DNA of 64,000 nt from Bradyrhizobium sp. CSA112 (GTDB lineage: Bacteria; Pseudomonadota; Alphaproteobacteria; Rhizobiales; Xanthobacteraceae), in NCBI RefSeq assembly GCF_029051645.1, contig NZ_JAACFS010000022.1, positions 56,576 through 120,575 of the forward strand. The letters are read 5' to 3'. Both the position numbers and the translations under genes were made by a program. How positions within the stretch are numbered: the first letter of the stretch is position 1; each line of letters opens with the position of its first letter. The notes below the pieces were generated by a model. It was not told the origin of the DNA, made no database searches, and saw only the letters and a list, made by a program, of their open reading frames with translations. Of the stretch, positions 51,352-60,229 are shown piece after piece.

Positions 51352-52206
51352 ATGTCCACCACCAACGATCCGCTCGTTTCCACCGAATGGCTCGCCGAGC
51401 ACCTGAACGATCCGAACGTCAAGGTGATCGACGCCTCGTTCAAGATGCCGGGCGTGCTGCCGCTCCCGAAGGACGATTATCTCGCCTCGCATATTCCGGG
51501 CGCGGTATTCTTCGACGTCGACGCGGTGTCCGATCATTCCAATCCGCTGCCGCACATGTTTCCTTCCGCCGAACAATTCGGCCGCGATGTCGGCGCCCTC
51601 GGCATCGGCAATGACGACACCGTCGTGCTCTACGATTCCGGCGGCTGGGTTGCGGCACCGCGGGTGTGGTGGATGTTCCTGTCGTTCGGCAAGGAGGTGC
51701 GCGTGCTCAATGGCGGCCTGAAGAAATGGGTCGCGGAAGGCCGCAAGGTCGAGAAGGGTGAGGTGACGCCGAAGCCGGCCACATTCAAGGCGACGCTCGA
51801 TGCGCGGCGCACGCGCAGCATGCAGCAGCTTGTCGCCAATCTCTCAAGCCGCGCCGAGCAGGTAATCGATGCGCGCGCTGGCGAGCGCTATCAGGGCAAG
51901 GTGGCCGAGCCGCGGCCGGGCCTTCGCTCGGGCCATATCCCGGGCAGTCTCAGCCTGCCCTACAACAACCTGTTCGATGCTGCGACCGGCACGATGAAAT
52001 CGCTGGACGAATTGCGCACCGCATTCCTCGGCGCGGGCGTGAAGCTCGACGCGCCCATCGTGACAAGTTGCGGCTCCGGCGTCAGCGCCGCCGTGCTGAC
52101 GCTTGCGCTCTATCGCCTCGGCGTCGAGAACCCGGCGCTGTATGACGGCTCGTGGACCGAGTGGGGCGCAGCCGACGGCCCGCCGGTCGCGACCGGTCCG
52201 GCCTGA
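51352..52206 (+). CDS. sseA: 3-mercaptopyruvate sulfurtransferase
   Basis: A two-domain rhodanese of 284 residues that moves sulfur from 3-mercaptopyruvate to thiols or cyanide. The inactive N-terminal half carries HIPGAVFFDVDAVSDHSNPL and VVLYDSGGWVAAPRVWW; the C-terminal half carries HIPGSLSLPYNNLFD and the active loop TSCGSGVSAAVLTL, matching the CG[ST]GVT/S type of mercaptopyruvate enzymes. The start is ATG 51352; the open frame upstream falls in the family I repeat. It is downstream of the rhodanese gene. Confidence 0.92.
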   Translation: MSTTNDPLVSTEWLAEHLNDPNVKVIDASFKMPGVLPLPKDDYLASHIPGAVFFDVDAVSDHSNPLPHMFPSAEQFGRDVGALGIGNDDTVVLYDSGGWVAAPRVWWMFLSFGKEVRVLNGGLKKWVAEGRKVEKGEVTPKPATFKATLDARRTRSMQQLVANLSSRAEQVIDARAGERYQGKVAEPRPGLRSGHIPGSLSLPYNNLFDAATGTMKSLDELRTAFLGAGVKLDAPIVTSCGSGVSAAVLTLALYRLGVENPALYDGSWTEWGAADGPPVATGPA

Positions 52207-52222
52207 TCGTTTGATCCAGAAG

Positions 52223-53083
52223 CTACCGCGTCGCGCGCGCGACCGGCAATTGTGCGACCGGCAATTGCGCGAACGGGTTGGCGAATTGCTGTTGAGCCGC
52301 CAGCGCCGCCTCTCGTGCCAGACGCGCCCGCCGCGCCGCAATCTGCTGTTCCCGGGCCCGCTGCGCGGCTCGCTTCTTGGCGGCGCTGCGGTCCGGCTTC
52401 GCTTCGGTCGTGTTGGCTTCCGCCGTCTTGGCCGCTGTCTTTTCGTCAACGACGACGGCGGGACCGCCGAGCGTTGCGATCCGGGTCGCGGCGACGTTGC
52501 CTTCAAATGAAGAGATATCCGTCGGCGGCAGCGGTGGAGGCGGGGTGGCCGCGGCCGGCTCCGGCGTTTCCGCGATGCTGGCGAGCTTTGCTTCCGCATT
52601 GGTAACGGGCGCTTCGGTTTCAGCCGTGGAGGCCGGAGCAGCCTCCGCGATCGCCTCCTGCGCCGAGGCTTCCGGCTTTTCCGCATCAACCTGCACCGGC
52701 TCCGCCGGTCTCGCGGCAGCCAGTTTCTCGGGCGCCGCCGGACCGGCGTCCGGAGCCTGTCCGCCCAGCGCCGGAATGTCCGTGGCGGTTTCCGGAACGG
52801 TGGTGGCCGGACCATCCTCCGCCGTCTTCTCCGCGGCCGGCGGATCGATACGCAGCAGCGCCAGCGTGGGCGGCGTATCGTCGGTCCGGCGGGCAAACAT
52901 CGGCTCGGGCGTCGAGCGTCGCGAGGGAAGATTGGCAAATTCCTCATGGGCGGCACGCAACAGCGCGGCGGCGCCCAGCCCAAAAATCAGAATCGACATC
53001 GACAGGATGATGGCAGCGAACAAGAAACGAAAGCCGGGAAGCATGGACTCGAGTTCCGCCCTCCTTGATCTCTGGAGGGTCAT
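52223..53083 (-). CDS. Ala/Pro-rich membrane-anchored protein
   Basis: A 286-residue protein of unknown function with an N-terminal membrane segment (LFAAIILSMSILIFGLGAAA) and a long Ala/Pro/Glu-rich, likely disordered, body. It ends with a basic helical tail rich in Arg and Ala (RAAQRAREQQIAARRARLAR). The start is not certain: ATG 53083 (MTLQRSRRAELESM) or ATG 53044 (MLPGFRFLFAAIIL). The upstream part of the frame was rejected. The layout resembles envelope-linked proteins of the TonB or FtsN style, but there is no recognisable domain. Confidence 0.72.
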   Translation of the reverse strand: MTLQRSRRAELESMLPGFRFLFAAIILSMSILIFGLGAAALLRAAHEEFANLPSRRSTPEPMFARRTDDTPPTLALLRIDPPAAEKTAEDGPATTVPETATDIPALGGQAPDAGPAAPEKLAAARPAEPVQVDAEKPEASAQEAIAEAAPASTAETEAPVTNAEAKLASIAETPEPAAATPPPPLPPTDISSFEGNVAATRIATLGGPAVVVDEKTAAKTAEANTTEAKPDRSAAKKRAAQRAREQQIAARRARLAREAALAAQQQFANPFAQLPVAQLPVARATR

Positions 53084-53381
53084 TGATGCCAAGGGAACGC
53101 GGTGACCACTGGGAGGCTGGGCGCGTCGGGCGCGCGAATCAGGCCGGTTTGAGAGTACCTCAGTGCCCGGTCCGTTTTGTTGCAAAATCCGCGGTTTGAA
53201 ACCGCTCATCGCCCGCTAATGGCGATTTCCGGCGCTCTGAGGCATCTTTGCCGCAGCTTGCCGGCAATCACAAATGACTGGCTGGGGGCGAATTTCGCGG
53301 ATTTGTCTTGAATGTGCCGCTATCTTCCGTCATCTGCCGTTAACCGTCCGGTGGGGCTTGGGGTCTATACATAAGGCGATG

Positions 53382-54689
53382 ATGAACAACCGCATTCTGA
53401 CGATTTGTGCTGCCATTGCCGCTGGCATGGCAGGAACTTCGCTCGCCCATGCGCAACAGGGCTATCCGGCCCAAGGCCAAGTCTACCAGGGCCAAGTTTA
53501 TTCGACGGCGCCGGGACCGTATGTGCAAGGTGGCTATGCGGCTGATGAACGCCGCGGCCCCGGCGAACCCGATTTCGACGCGCTGGAAGATGACGATGCG
53601 CCGAACGGCCAGAACTCGGCCGCGTTGCCGCCGCCCGGTCCGGTACTGTCGCCCAACGATCCCCGCTATGGCCGTCCGGCCGGCGCCCCCGTTTATTCGG
53701 ACCGTGGCGCCCCGATGCCCACGGGCCCGATTCTTTCTCCGGACGATCCGCGTTACGGCCGCCCGGCCGGTCCGCCGCCGGTGATCTATGCGGACCGCCC
53801 GCCCGGCTCGCAGCAGCCGGCCTATTCGGATCGCGGCGACAGCCGCATCCCCGGCGCCAGCATCGTCTATCCGAACGACGACCGCACTGGCTTGCGCCCG
53901 CCGGGGGCGATCGGCGCTGCACCGGCGCCCGCGCCCGGTGCTACCGGCGCACTGCCGCAGACCCAGCAACCCGCTGTCGGCGCCGACGGCAGGCCGGTGC
54001 AGCTTGCCGCGCTGCCGCCGGAAGAGCAGCCGGAAGTGGGCCCTGCGCAGCTTCCGCCGCACCTCCGCCGTCAGGAAGTGGCCTTCGCGACCAAGGAGCC
54101 CGCGGGCACCATCGTCGTCGATACCTCCAACACCCACCTCTACTACGTGCTCGGTGGCGGACGCGCGATCCGCTACGGCGTTCGCGTCGGTCGTGACGGC
54201 TTCACCTGGAACGGCGTGCAGAAGATCAGCCGCAAGGCCGAGTGGCCGGACTGGCATCCGCCGACCGAGATGATCGAGCGCCAGCCCTATCTGCCGCGCT
54301 TCATGGCGGGTGGCCCCGGCAATCCGCTCGGCGCGCGCGCCATGTATCTCGGCTCGACCATCTATCGCATTCACGGCACCAACCAGCCCTCGACGATCGG
54401 CAAGTTCGTCTCCTCGGGTTGCATCGGCATGCTGAACGAGGACGTCTCGGATCTGTTCGAGCGCGCCAAGGTCGGCACCCGCGTGGTGGTGATGCCTGGC
54501 AGCCCGCCGCCCGCCAACACCGCAAACGCCGCCGCTCCGGTGCCGGCCGCTGCTGGCCCGGCTGCCGCGCGAGCCTCCGGCCCGGCTGCCGCAGCAGCCC
54601 CCGGACCGGCACAGGCCCAACTGGCGCCTGTTCCCGGCGCCCAGCCAACGGTCGTACCGCCGCTGCCCGCACCGGTCACGATCCGCTAG
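53382..54689 (+). CDS. L,D-transpeptidase (YkuD domain)
   Basis: An exported peptidoglycan cross-linking enzyme of 435 residues. A signal peptide (LTICAAIAAGMAGTSLAHA) is followed by a Pro/Gly/Tyr-rich linker with two near-identical repeats (SPNDPRYGRPAGAPVYSDRG and SPDDPRYGRPAGPPPVIY). The catalytic domain has IVVDTSNTHLYYVLGGGRAI, YRIHGTNQPSTIGKFVSSGC and the nucleophile Cys. The residue two after the Cys is Gly (SSGCIGM), where most family members have Arg. The Ala/Pro-rich tail follows the domain. ATG 53382 has AAGG upstream; ATG 53379 is alternative. A strong terminator follows. Confidence 0.91.
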   Translation: MNNRILTICAAIAAGMAGTSLAHAQQGYPAQGQVYQGQVYSTAPGPYVQGGYAADERRGPGEPDFDALEDDDAPNGQNSAALPPPGPVLSPNDPRYGRPAGAPVYSDRGAPMPTGPILSPDDPRYGRPAGPPPVIYADRPPGSQQPAYSDRGDSRIPGASIVYPNDDRTGLRPPGAIGAAPAPAPGATGALPQTQQPAVGADGRPVQLAALPPEEQPEVGPAQLPPHLRRQEVAFATKEPAGTIVVDTSNTHLYYVLGGGRAIRYGVRVGRDGFTWNGVQKISRKAEWPDWHPPTEMIERQPYLPRFMAGGPGNPLGARAMYLGSTIYRIHGTNQPSTIGKFVSSGCIGMLNEDVSDLFERAKVGTRVVVMPGSPPPANTANAAAPVPAAAGPAAARASGPAAAAAPGPAQAQLAPVPGAQPTVVPPLPAPVTIR

Positions 54690-54712
54690 GCCTAGGTCAC
54701 AAATAGCGTTTC

Positions 54713-54741
54713 AAAGGCGCGCCCTGCGGCGCGCCTTTTTT
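54713..54741 (+). terminator. Rho-independent terminator of the L,D-transpeptidase gene
   Basis: Perfect 8-bp stem GGCGCGCC, loop CTGC, GGCGCGCC, flanked by AAA before and TTTTTT after. It lies 24 bp past the stop. Confidence 0.92.
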
Positions 54742-54876
54742 GATGCCCGTGTACTCCGCCCGTGCCGATCTGCACGGCTGCCGCTTTGGGCGTCCGCCAC
54801 ATTCCCGCGCTTGAATTCACATTTGCTCCGACTACCTGCCGGCCAGAATTGTGGGGCAGCAACAGGAGGATTTGGC

Positions 54877-55842
54877 ATGCGGATATTTGTTGCAGGCGCC
54901 ACCGGCGCCGTGGGCCGCCCGCTCGTTGCCGCGCTGATCGCGGCAGGTCATTCCGTTGTTGGCACGACGCGAACGGCGGCGAAGGCCGAGCTCATCAAGC
55001 GGATGGGTGCGGAACCTGCGATCGTCGATGGGCTCGACGCGCCTGCCATTCGCGCCGCCGTGGTCGCGGCGAAGCCCGAAATCATCATCGATCAGATGAC
55101 CGATCTCGCTGCGGTCACGGATGTCAGGCATTTCGATCGCGCCTTCGCCACCACCAACAAGTTGCGCACGCAGGGCACCGATTTCTTGCTGGCGGCCGCA
55201 CGCGAGGCCGGTGTGAAACGCTTCATCGCCCAGAGCTTCTGCGGCTGGACCTACGATCGCAGTGGCGAACCGGTCAAGACCGAGGCCGATGTGCTCGATG
55301 TCGATCCGCCGGAGGAACTGCGCCGCACGCTGGAAGCGATTCAGTATCTCGAGGACGCCCTCACCAGCTTGGCGACCCCCGAAGGGATCGTCTTGCGATA
55401 TGGATCGTTCTACGGCCCTGACACCGGCATGCTCTCGCGCGCCATGATCGATCAGGTGCGCCGGCGCCGCGTGCCGCTGATCGGCGGTGGCGGCGGACGG
55501 TGGTCGTTCATCCACGTCGATGATGCGGCTGCTGCTACCGTGGCTGCCGTCGAGCGCGGCAAGCCCGGCGAGATCTACAACATCGTCGACGATGAACCGG
55601 CACCGGTCAGCGAATGGCTGCCTGCCCTTGCCACCCTGGTCGGAGCCAGGCCGCCGATTCGCGTGCCGGCCTGGCTTGGCCGGTTGTTCGCCGGCGAGCA
55701 CCTGGTTTCGATGATGACCGAGGTACGGGCAGGCTCCAATGCCAAGGCCAGGCGGGAGCTGGGCTGGCAGCCGGCGCATCCGTCGTGGCGTCAGGGATTT
55801 GCGGAGGTTGCCAGCGGCGCAACCGCGCAGCACGCAGCCTGA
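54877..55842 (+). CDS. NAD-dependent epimerase/dehydratase family protein
   Basis: A 321-residue extended short-chain dehydrogenase. It begins MRIFVAGATGAVGRPLVAAL, the NAD(P)-binding GxxGxxG. The middle has AREAGVKRFIAQSFCGWTYD and EGIVLRYGSFYGPDTGM, and the C-terminal part has GGRWSFIHVDDAAAATVAAV. The SFC...Y region is a degenerate form of the SDR catalytic set, as in many family members with no assigned substrate. ATG 54877 follows AGGAGG. It is convergent with the next gene, six bases apart. Confidence 0.9.
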   Translation: MRIFVAGATGAVGRPLVAALIAAGHSVVGTTRTAAKAELIKRMGAEPAIVDGLDAPAIRAAVVAAKPEIIIDQMTDLAAVTDVRHFDRAFATTNKLRTQGTDFLLAAAREAGVKRFIAQSFCGWTYDRSGEPVKTEADVLDVDPPEELRRTLEAIQYLEDALTSLATPEGIVLRYGSFYGPDTGMLSRAMIDQVRRRRVPLIGGGGGRWSFIHVDDAAAATVAAVERGKPGEIYNIVDDEPAPVSEWLPALATLVGARPPIRVPAWLGRLFAGEHLVSMMTEVRAGSNAKARRELGWQPAHPSWRQGFAEVASGATAQHAA

Positions 55843-55848
55843 GCTTGC

Positions 55849-56808
55849 CTACGCCAGCCGCTGCTTCGGCTCACCTTTGAACCAGGCGTCGATGCTCTCG
55901 ACCATCTGCTGATAGTGGTTTCGAAAGCTGTCCTCGGTGACGTAGCCGAGATGCGGCGTCAGCACCATGTTGTCGAGCTTGCGGAAGGGATGGTCGACCG
56001 GCAGCGGCTCGACCGAGAACACGTCGACGCCGGCGCCTGCGATCTTCCTTTGCGTCAGCGCTTCCAACAGCGCGCCTTCATCGACGATCGGTCCGCGCGC
56101 GGTGTTGACGAGGTAGGCGGTCGGCTTCATCCGCGCCAGATCTGCAGCTCCGATCAGCCCGCGCGAGCGCTGGCTGAGCACCACATGGATGGTGACGATG
56201 TCGGCGGTCGAGAACAGCTCGTCCTTGCTGACATAGGTAACGCCGACTTCCTTGCACTTCTCCGGCGTCAGGTTCGGGCTCCAGGCGATCACGTTCATGC
56301 CGAAGGCCTGCGCCAGCTTCGATACTTTGGTGCCGAGCTTGCCGAGGCCGATGACGCCGAGCGTGCGGCCCTCGATCTCCATGCCGACGTGCTTCTGCAA
56401 GGGTTCGCCGGCATGCATGCGCGCGTTTTCGCGGCCGATATTGCGGGTCAGTTCCAGGATCAGGCCCATGGTCAGCGGCGCGGTCGGATCGCGGCCCCAT
56501 TGCGTGCCGCACAGCACCACCTTGTGGTCCTTGGCGGCCTCCATGTCGATCGCGGCATTGCGCAGGCCCGAGGTGATCAGAAGCTTCAGGTTGGGCAGGC
56601 CTGCAAACATGGTGCGCGGGAACGGGGTGCGTTCGCGCATCGCGCAGATGATCTCGAAATCCCTGAGCGCGCTGGCCGCCGCTTCAGCGCTCGCAAACGG
56701 CTGGTTGAACACCGTGACGTCGACGCGATCGGAGACTTTGGACCAGTCGGCGACCTTAAGCGCCACGTTGAGATAGTCGTCGAGGATTGCACAGCGCAGC
56801 CGCGTCAT
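55849..56808 (-). CDS. D-2-hydroxyacid dehydrogenase family protein
   Basis: A 319-residue NAD-dependent oxidoreductase of the D-isomer family. The NAD site is GVIGLGKLGTKVSKLAQAFG and the catalytic Arg, Glu and His are in VNTARGPIVDEGALL, GAGVDVFSVEPLP and LTPHLGYVTEDSF. The N-terminal half is the catalytic lobe (LDDYLNVALKVADWSKV). Substrate is unclear; members act on 2-hydroxy acids such as phosphoglycerate or glyoxylate. Confidence 0.92.
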   Translation of the reverse strand: MTRLRCAILDDYLNVALKVADWSKVSDRVDVTVFNQPFASAEAAASALRDFEIICAMRERTPFPRTMFAGLPNLKLLITSGLRNAAIDMEAAKDHKVVLCGTQWGRDPTAPLTMGLILELTRNIGRENARMHAGEPLQKHVGMEIEGRTLGVIGLGKLGTKVSKLAQAFGMNVIAWSPNLTPEKCKEVGVTYVSKDELFSTADIVTIHVVLSQRSRGLIGAADLARMKPTAYLVNTARGPIVDEGALLEALTQRKIAGAGVDVFSVEPLPVDHPFRKLDNMVLTPHLGYVTEDSFRNHYQQMVESIDAWFKGEPKQRLA

Positions 56809-56950
56809 GGGGAAGTCCGTTCGTGGCGAGGACGACGGTGGAATGGCCGTCGGGGACGATCGCCATGGTTGCGCGCAACCAGGAGGCGCGCAAGCGGACT
56901 AAACGCAGGGCAGGCTCTAATAATTCTACTGTGTCATAGCTGCTCAAACA

Positions 56951-57074
56951 CCTCGTCCTGAGGAGCGGCCGTCAGGCCGCGTCTCGAAGGATGCAGGCCC
57001 GTCTGTGGCCTCATGGTTCTCCCGGCGATGCGAAGCATCGTCCGGAGACGCGCTTCGCGCTCCTCACCATGAGG
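56951..57074. repeat. Dispersed repeat, family D copy 2 (inverted)
   Basis: Starts CCTCGTCCTGAGGAGCGG and ends GCTCCTCACCATGAGG. It is the reverse-oriented relative of 34452-34548 and 61508-61634, with a nested hairpin GGCGATGCGAAGCATCGTCC. Confidence 0.82.
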
Positions 57075-57100
57075 GGATTCTGACGGATAACCGGAAAGGC

Positions 57101-57295
57101 TCAGTTCAAACGGCCGGGATGCTTGGCGCGCCAGGCCGGGCCGGGGCCGCGCATATAGTGCAGTTCCGGGTGGTAGGGTTTGAACGCCCTGGCGATGAAC
57201 TGGCGCCAGAAGGCGCGGAGTTCTGCCAGCGGTTTTGCCAGTCCGGCGTTTGCATGAGCCGGGGCGGAGAGGGATGCCGAACCGATCGTAGCCAT
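57101..57295 (-). CDS. Small hypothetical protein (64 aa)
   Basis: Not recognised. The peptide begins MATIGSASLSAPAHANAGLA and has an aromatic, basic middle (RAFWRQFIARAFKPYHPELH) with a Pro/Gly-rich end. It sits between two features that are otherwise non-coding and may be a real short gene; a weak GAAGGG lies upstream. It is the best-supported of several small frames here. Confidence 0.45.
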   Translation of the reverse strand: MATIGSASLSAPAHANAGLAKPLAELRAFWRQFIARAFKPYHPELHYMRGPGPAWRAKHPGRLN

Positions 57296-57529
57296 GACGC
57301 GGGCCCTTCGTTTTCAAAACGCCTCTATTTCGGCGTTGAAGACGATTTTTCGCCCGATTTATTAAAAGATAGTTTCAATTGTCGGGATCTGTCGCGGCAT
57401 GGTGACCATCCCGTATTCATCCGTGGTGAACGGATGGAAAACGGGTTCCTGCGGTTGCCCTTTGGCAGCCACGCCGCTACATGAGCGGCAGCAAATCTCC
57501 GTAAAATCCAACCATTTCCAGGGATCGCG

Positions 57530-59179
57530 ATGGCTCGCCAGTTCGTCTATTTCATGCAGGGTCTGACCAAGAGCTATCCGACCCGAAAGGTGCTCGATAA
57601 CATCCATCTGAGCTTCTACCCGGACGCCAAGATCGGCGTGCTCGGCGTCAACGGCTCGGGCAAGTCGACGCTGCTCAAGATCATGGCCGGCCTCGACAAG
57701 GAATATACCGGCGAGGCCTGGGTCGCCCAGGGTGCCCGCGTCGGCTACCTCGAGCAGGAGCCCCACCTCGATCCTGCGCTCAACGTCCGTGAAAACGTCA
57801 TGCAGGGCGTCGCCAAGCAGAAGGCGATCCTCGATCGCTACAACGAGTTGGCGATGAACTATTCGGACGAAACCGCCGAGGAGATGACCAAGCTGCAGGA
57901 CGAGATCGAGGCCCAAGGCCTCTGGGATCTCGACAGCAAGGTCGACCAGGCGATGGACGCGCTGCGCTGCCCGCCCGACGATTCGGACGTTAGCAAACTG
58001 TCGGGCGGCGAGCGCCGCCGCGTCGCGCTGTGCAAGCTGCTGCTCGACCAGCCGGAACTGCTGCTGCTGGACGAACCGACCAACCATCTCGACGCTGAAT
58101 CCGTGTCCTGGCTGGAAGGCCATCTGCGCAACTATCCCGGCGCGATCCTGATCGTGACCCATGACCGCTACTTCCTCGACAATGTGACGGGCTGGATCCT
58201 CGAGCTCGATCGCGGCCGCGGCATTCCCTACGAGGGCAACTACTCGTCCTGGCTGGTGCAGAAGCAGAAGCGCCTCGAGCAGGAGGGCCGTGAGGAGGTC
58301 GCGCACCAGAAGACGCTGGCGCGCGAGCAGGAATGGATCGCGTCGTCTCCCAAGGCGCGTCAGGCCAAGTCCAAGGCGCGCTATCAGCGCTATGAAGAGC
58401 TGCTGAAGCAGGCGAGCGAAAAGCAGACCACGACCGCGCAGATCACGATTCCCGTGGCCGAGCGGCTCGGCCAGAACGTCGTCGACTTCGAAGGGCTGAA
58501 CAAGGCCTTCGGCGACCGCGTGCTGATCGAGGATCTCACCTTCAAACTGCCGCCGGGCGGCATCGTCGGCGTGATCGGACCGAACGGCGCCGGCAAGACC
58601 ACGTTGTTCCGGATGATTACGGGCCAGGAAAAGCCGGACAAGGGCTCGATCACCGTCGGCGAAAGCGTGCATCTCGGCTACGTCGACCAGTCGCGCGACG
58701 ATCTCGACGGCAAGAAGACGGTATGGGAAGAGATTTCCGGCGGCAACGAACTGATCCTGCTCGGCAAGCGCGAAGTCAATTCGCGCGGCTATTGCTCGTC
58801 CTTCAACTTCAAGGGCGCCGACCAGCAGAAGAAGGTCGGCGCGCTGTCAGGCGGTGAGCGCAACCGCGTGCATCTGGCCAAGATGCTCAAGTCCGGCGCC
58901 AACGTGCTGCTGCTCGACGAACCGACCAACGACCTCGACGTCGATACGCTGCGTGCGCTGGAAGAGGCGCTGGAGGACTTTGCCGGCTGCGCCGTGATCA
59001 TCAGCCATGATCGCTGGTTCCTCGACCGTATCGCCACGCACATCCTGTCCTTCGAAGGCGACAGCCATGTCGAATGGTTCGAAGGCAACTTCCAGGATTA
59101 CGAGAAGGACAAGATGCGCCGCCTCGGCCAGGACAGCATCATTCCGCACCGCGTGAAGTACAAGAAGCTGACGCGGTGA
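57530..59179 (+). CDS. ettA: Energy-dependent translational throttle protein EttA (ABC-F)
   Basis: EttA is a cytoplasmic ABC-F ATPase that binds the ribosome E site and gates the first elongation step according to the ADP/ATP ratio. The 549-residue protein has two ABC cassettes: Walker A GVNGSGKSTLLK (near 38) and GPNGAGKTTLF (near 350), signatures LSGGERRRVALC and LSGGERNRVHLA, and Walker B LLLLDEPTNHLD and LLLDEPTNDLD. The arm region lies between the first Walker A and signature, and the linker (KSKARYQRYEELLKQASEKQ) carries basic residues. The ATG 57530 start is standard. Confidence 0.97.
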   Translation: MARQFVYFMQGLTKSYPTRKVLDNIHLSFYPDAKIGVLGVNGSGKSTLLKIMAGLDKEYTGEAWVAQGARVGYLEQEPHLDPALNVRENVMQGVAKQKAILDRYNELAMNYSDETAEEMTKLQDEIEAQGLWDLDSKVDQAMDALRCPPDDSDVSKLSGGERRRVALCKLLLDQPELLLLDEPTNHLDAESVSWLEGHLRNYPGAILIVTHDRYFLDNVTGWILELDRGRGIPYEGNYSSWLVQKQKRLEQEGREEVAHQKTLAREQEWIASSPKARQAKSKARYQRYEELLKQASEKQTTTAQITIPVAERLGQNVVDFEGLNKAFGDRVLIEDLTFKLPPGGIVGVIGPNGAGKTTLFRMITGQEKPDKGSITVGESVHLGYVDQSRDDLDGKKTVWEEISGGNELILLGKREVNSRGYCSSFNFKGADQQKKVGALSGGERNRVHLAKMLKSGANVLLLDEPTNDLDVDTLRALEEALEDFAGCAVIISHDRWFLDRIATHILSFEGDSHVEWFEGNFQDYEKDKMRRLGQDSIIPHRVKYKKLTR

Positions 59180-59225
59180 TTTCACGCATTGGCCGATGCG
59201 CTCGGGATGGGGCGGCGTTACAAGT

Positions 59226-59343
59226 GTCGTCCCTGCGAACGCAGGGACCCATACCGCGTGATCTATCGATATGGCAGGATTGCTAATGCCTTCTAACGCA
59301 TCTGCGTTCGGTGGCTATGGGTCCCTGCGTTCGCAGGGACGAC
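59226..59343. repeat. Palindromic intergenic repeat, family E copy 2
   Basis: Left arm GTCGTCCCTGCGAACGCAGG plus GACCCATA, right arm TATGGGTCCCTGCGTTCGCA plus GGGACGAC. It is a clean inverted repeat and a copy of the element at 20768-20906. Confidence 0.88.
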
Positions 59344-59641
59344 CCTTTTGATAAACTGCCTGCATTTAGCCTGCTTCGCGCTGAACGTAGCCTGGAACGG
59401 ATGGGCCGAGTAGACGCCGATCGTTGCTCTCGCCGTGCTGGCAGCGCATGCGTCTCGATGGCGAGATCGGGACTTGCGGAAACTTTAGGCGGGTCGTGCA
59501 CACCGCTATTTTGCCTTGAATCTCCGGCTAACGTGACGATCCCGTAATATGCGCTGCGGCCAGTTGTCGCTTCACAGCGCGGTCAGATTGCGTAGATATA
59601 GCCTTCCTTCCGCAATTCGAAGCCCCAGCGAGCCCTCTTGA
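59344..59641. other. Non-coding gap
   Basis: About 300 bp upstream of the YqhA-like gene with no recognised feature. A promoter for that gene is expected near its end but I cannot place it. Confidence 0.45.
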
Positions 59642-60229
59642 ATGTCCCTTACACCCGAAACACCCTTGCCGCCCAAAGCTGAGAGGAAGGCATTGCGCCC
59701 CGTTCCGATGCTGATCTTCAGCTCGCGCTGGCTGCAACTGCCGCTTTATATTGGCCTGATCGTTGCGCAGGGCGTCTATGTGGTGCTGTTTCTGAAGGAG
59801 CTGTGGCACCTGTTCGCCCACGCCTTTGATTTCAGCGAGCAGCAGATCATGCTGGCGGTCCTCGGCCTGATCGACGTGGTGATGATTTCGAACCTGCTGG
59901 TGATGGTCATCGTCGGCGGCTACGAGACGTTCGTCTCCCGTCTCAATCTGGAAGGACATCCCGATCAGCCGGAATGGCTCAGCCACGTCAACGCCAGCGT
60001 GCTCAAGATCAAGCTGGCGATGGCCATCATCGGCATCTCGTCGATCCATCTGTTGCGCACCTTCATCGAGGCCGGAGGATTGGCCTCGGGCAAGTCCGGC
60101 TACACCGAAACCGGCGTGATGTGGCAGACCATCATCCACACGGTTTTCATTCTGTCGGCGATCGGCATTGCCTATGTCGACAGATTGTCGAATGTTTCCA
60201 CCGAGCATGCCAAGGCCGCCTCGCATTGA
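59642..60229 (+). CDS. YqhA/TIGR00645 family membrane protein
   Basis: A 195-residue inner-membrane protein with four probable segments: LPLYIGLIVAQGVYVVLFLK, IMLAVLGLIDVVMISNLLVM, KLAMAIIGISSIHLLRTF and IIHTVFILSAIGIAYVDRL. The characteristic VIVGGYETFVSRLN follows segment two. Family function is not established. Start ATG 59642. The stop overlaps the preferred start of the transglycosylase gene by 23 bp. Confidence 0.93.
   Translation: MSLTPETPLPPKAERKALRPVPMLIFSSRWLQLPLYIGLIVAQGVYVVLFLKELWHLFAHAFDFSEQQIMLAVLGLIDVVMISNLLVMVIVGGYETFVSRLNLEGHPDQPEWLSHVNASVLKIKLAMAIIGISSIHLLRTFIEAGGLASGKSGYTETGVMWQTIIHTVFILSAIGIAYVDRLSNVSTEHAKAASH

Noticed and set aside
51844..52983. Minus-strand frame of 379 codons, mostly Arg/Pro
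   Set aside because: It overlaps the Ala/Pro-rich membrane protein in another frame and the sulfurtransferase in antisense. The composition is that of a shifted frame.
53340..54620. Minus-strand frame of 426 codons
   Set aside because: It is antisense to the L,D-transpeptidase and rich in Arg/Gly as expected of a shadow frame.
57362..58672. Minus-strand frame of 436 codons
   Set aside because: It is antisense to ettA, whose ABC motifs are unmistakable. Long antisense frames are common in high-GC DNA.
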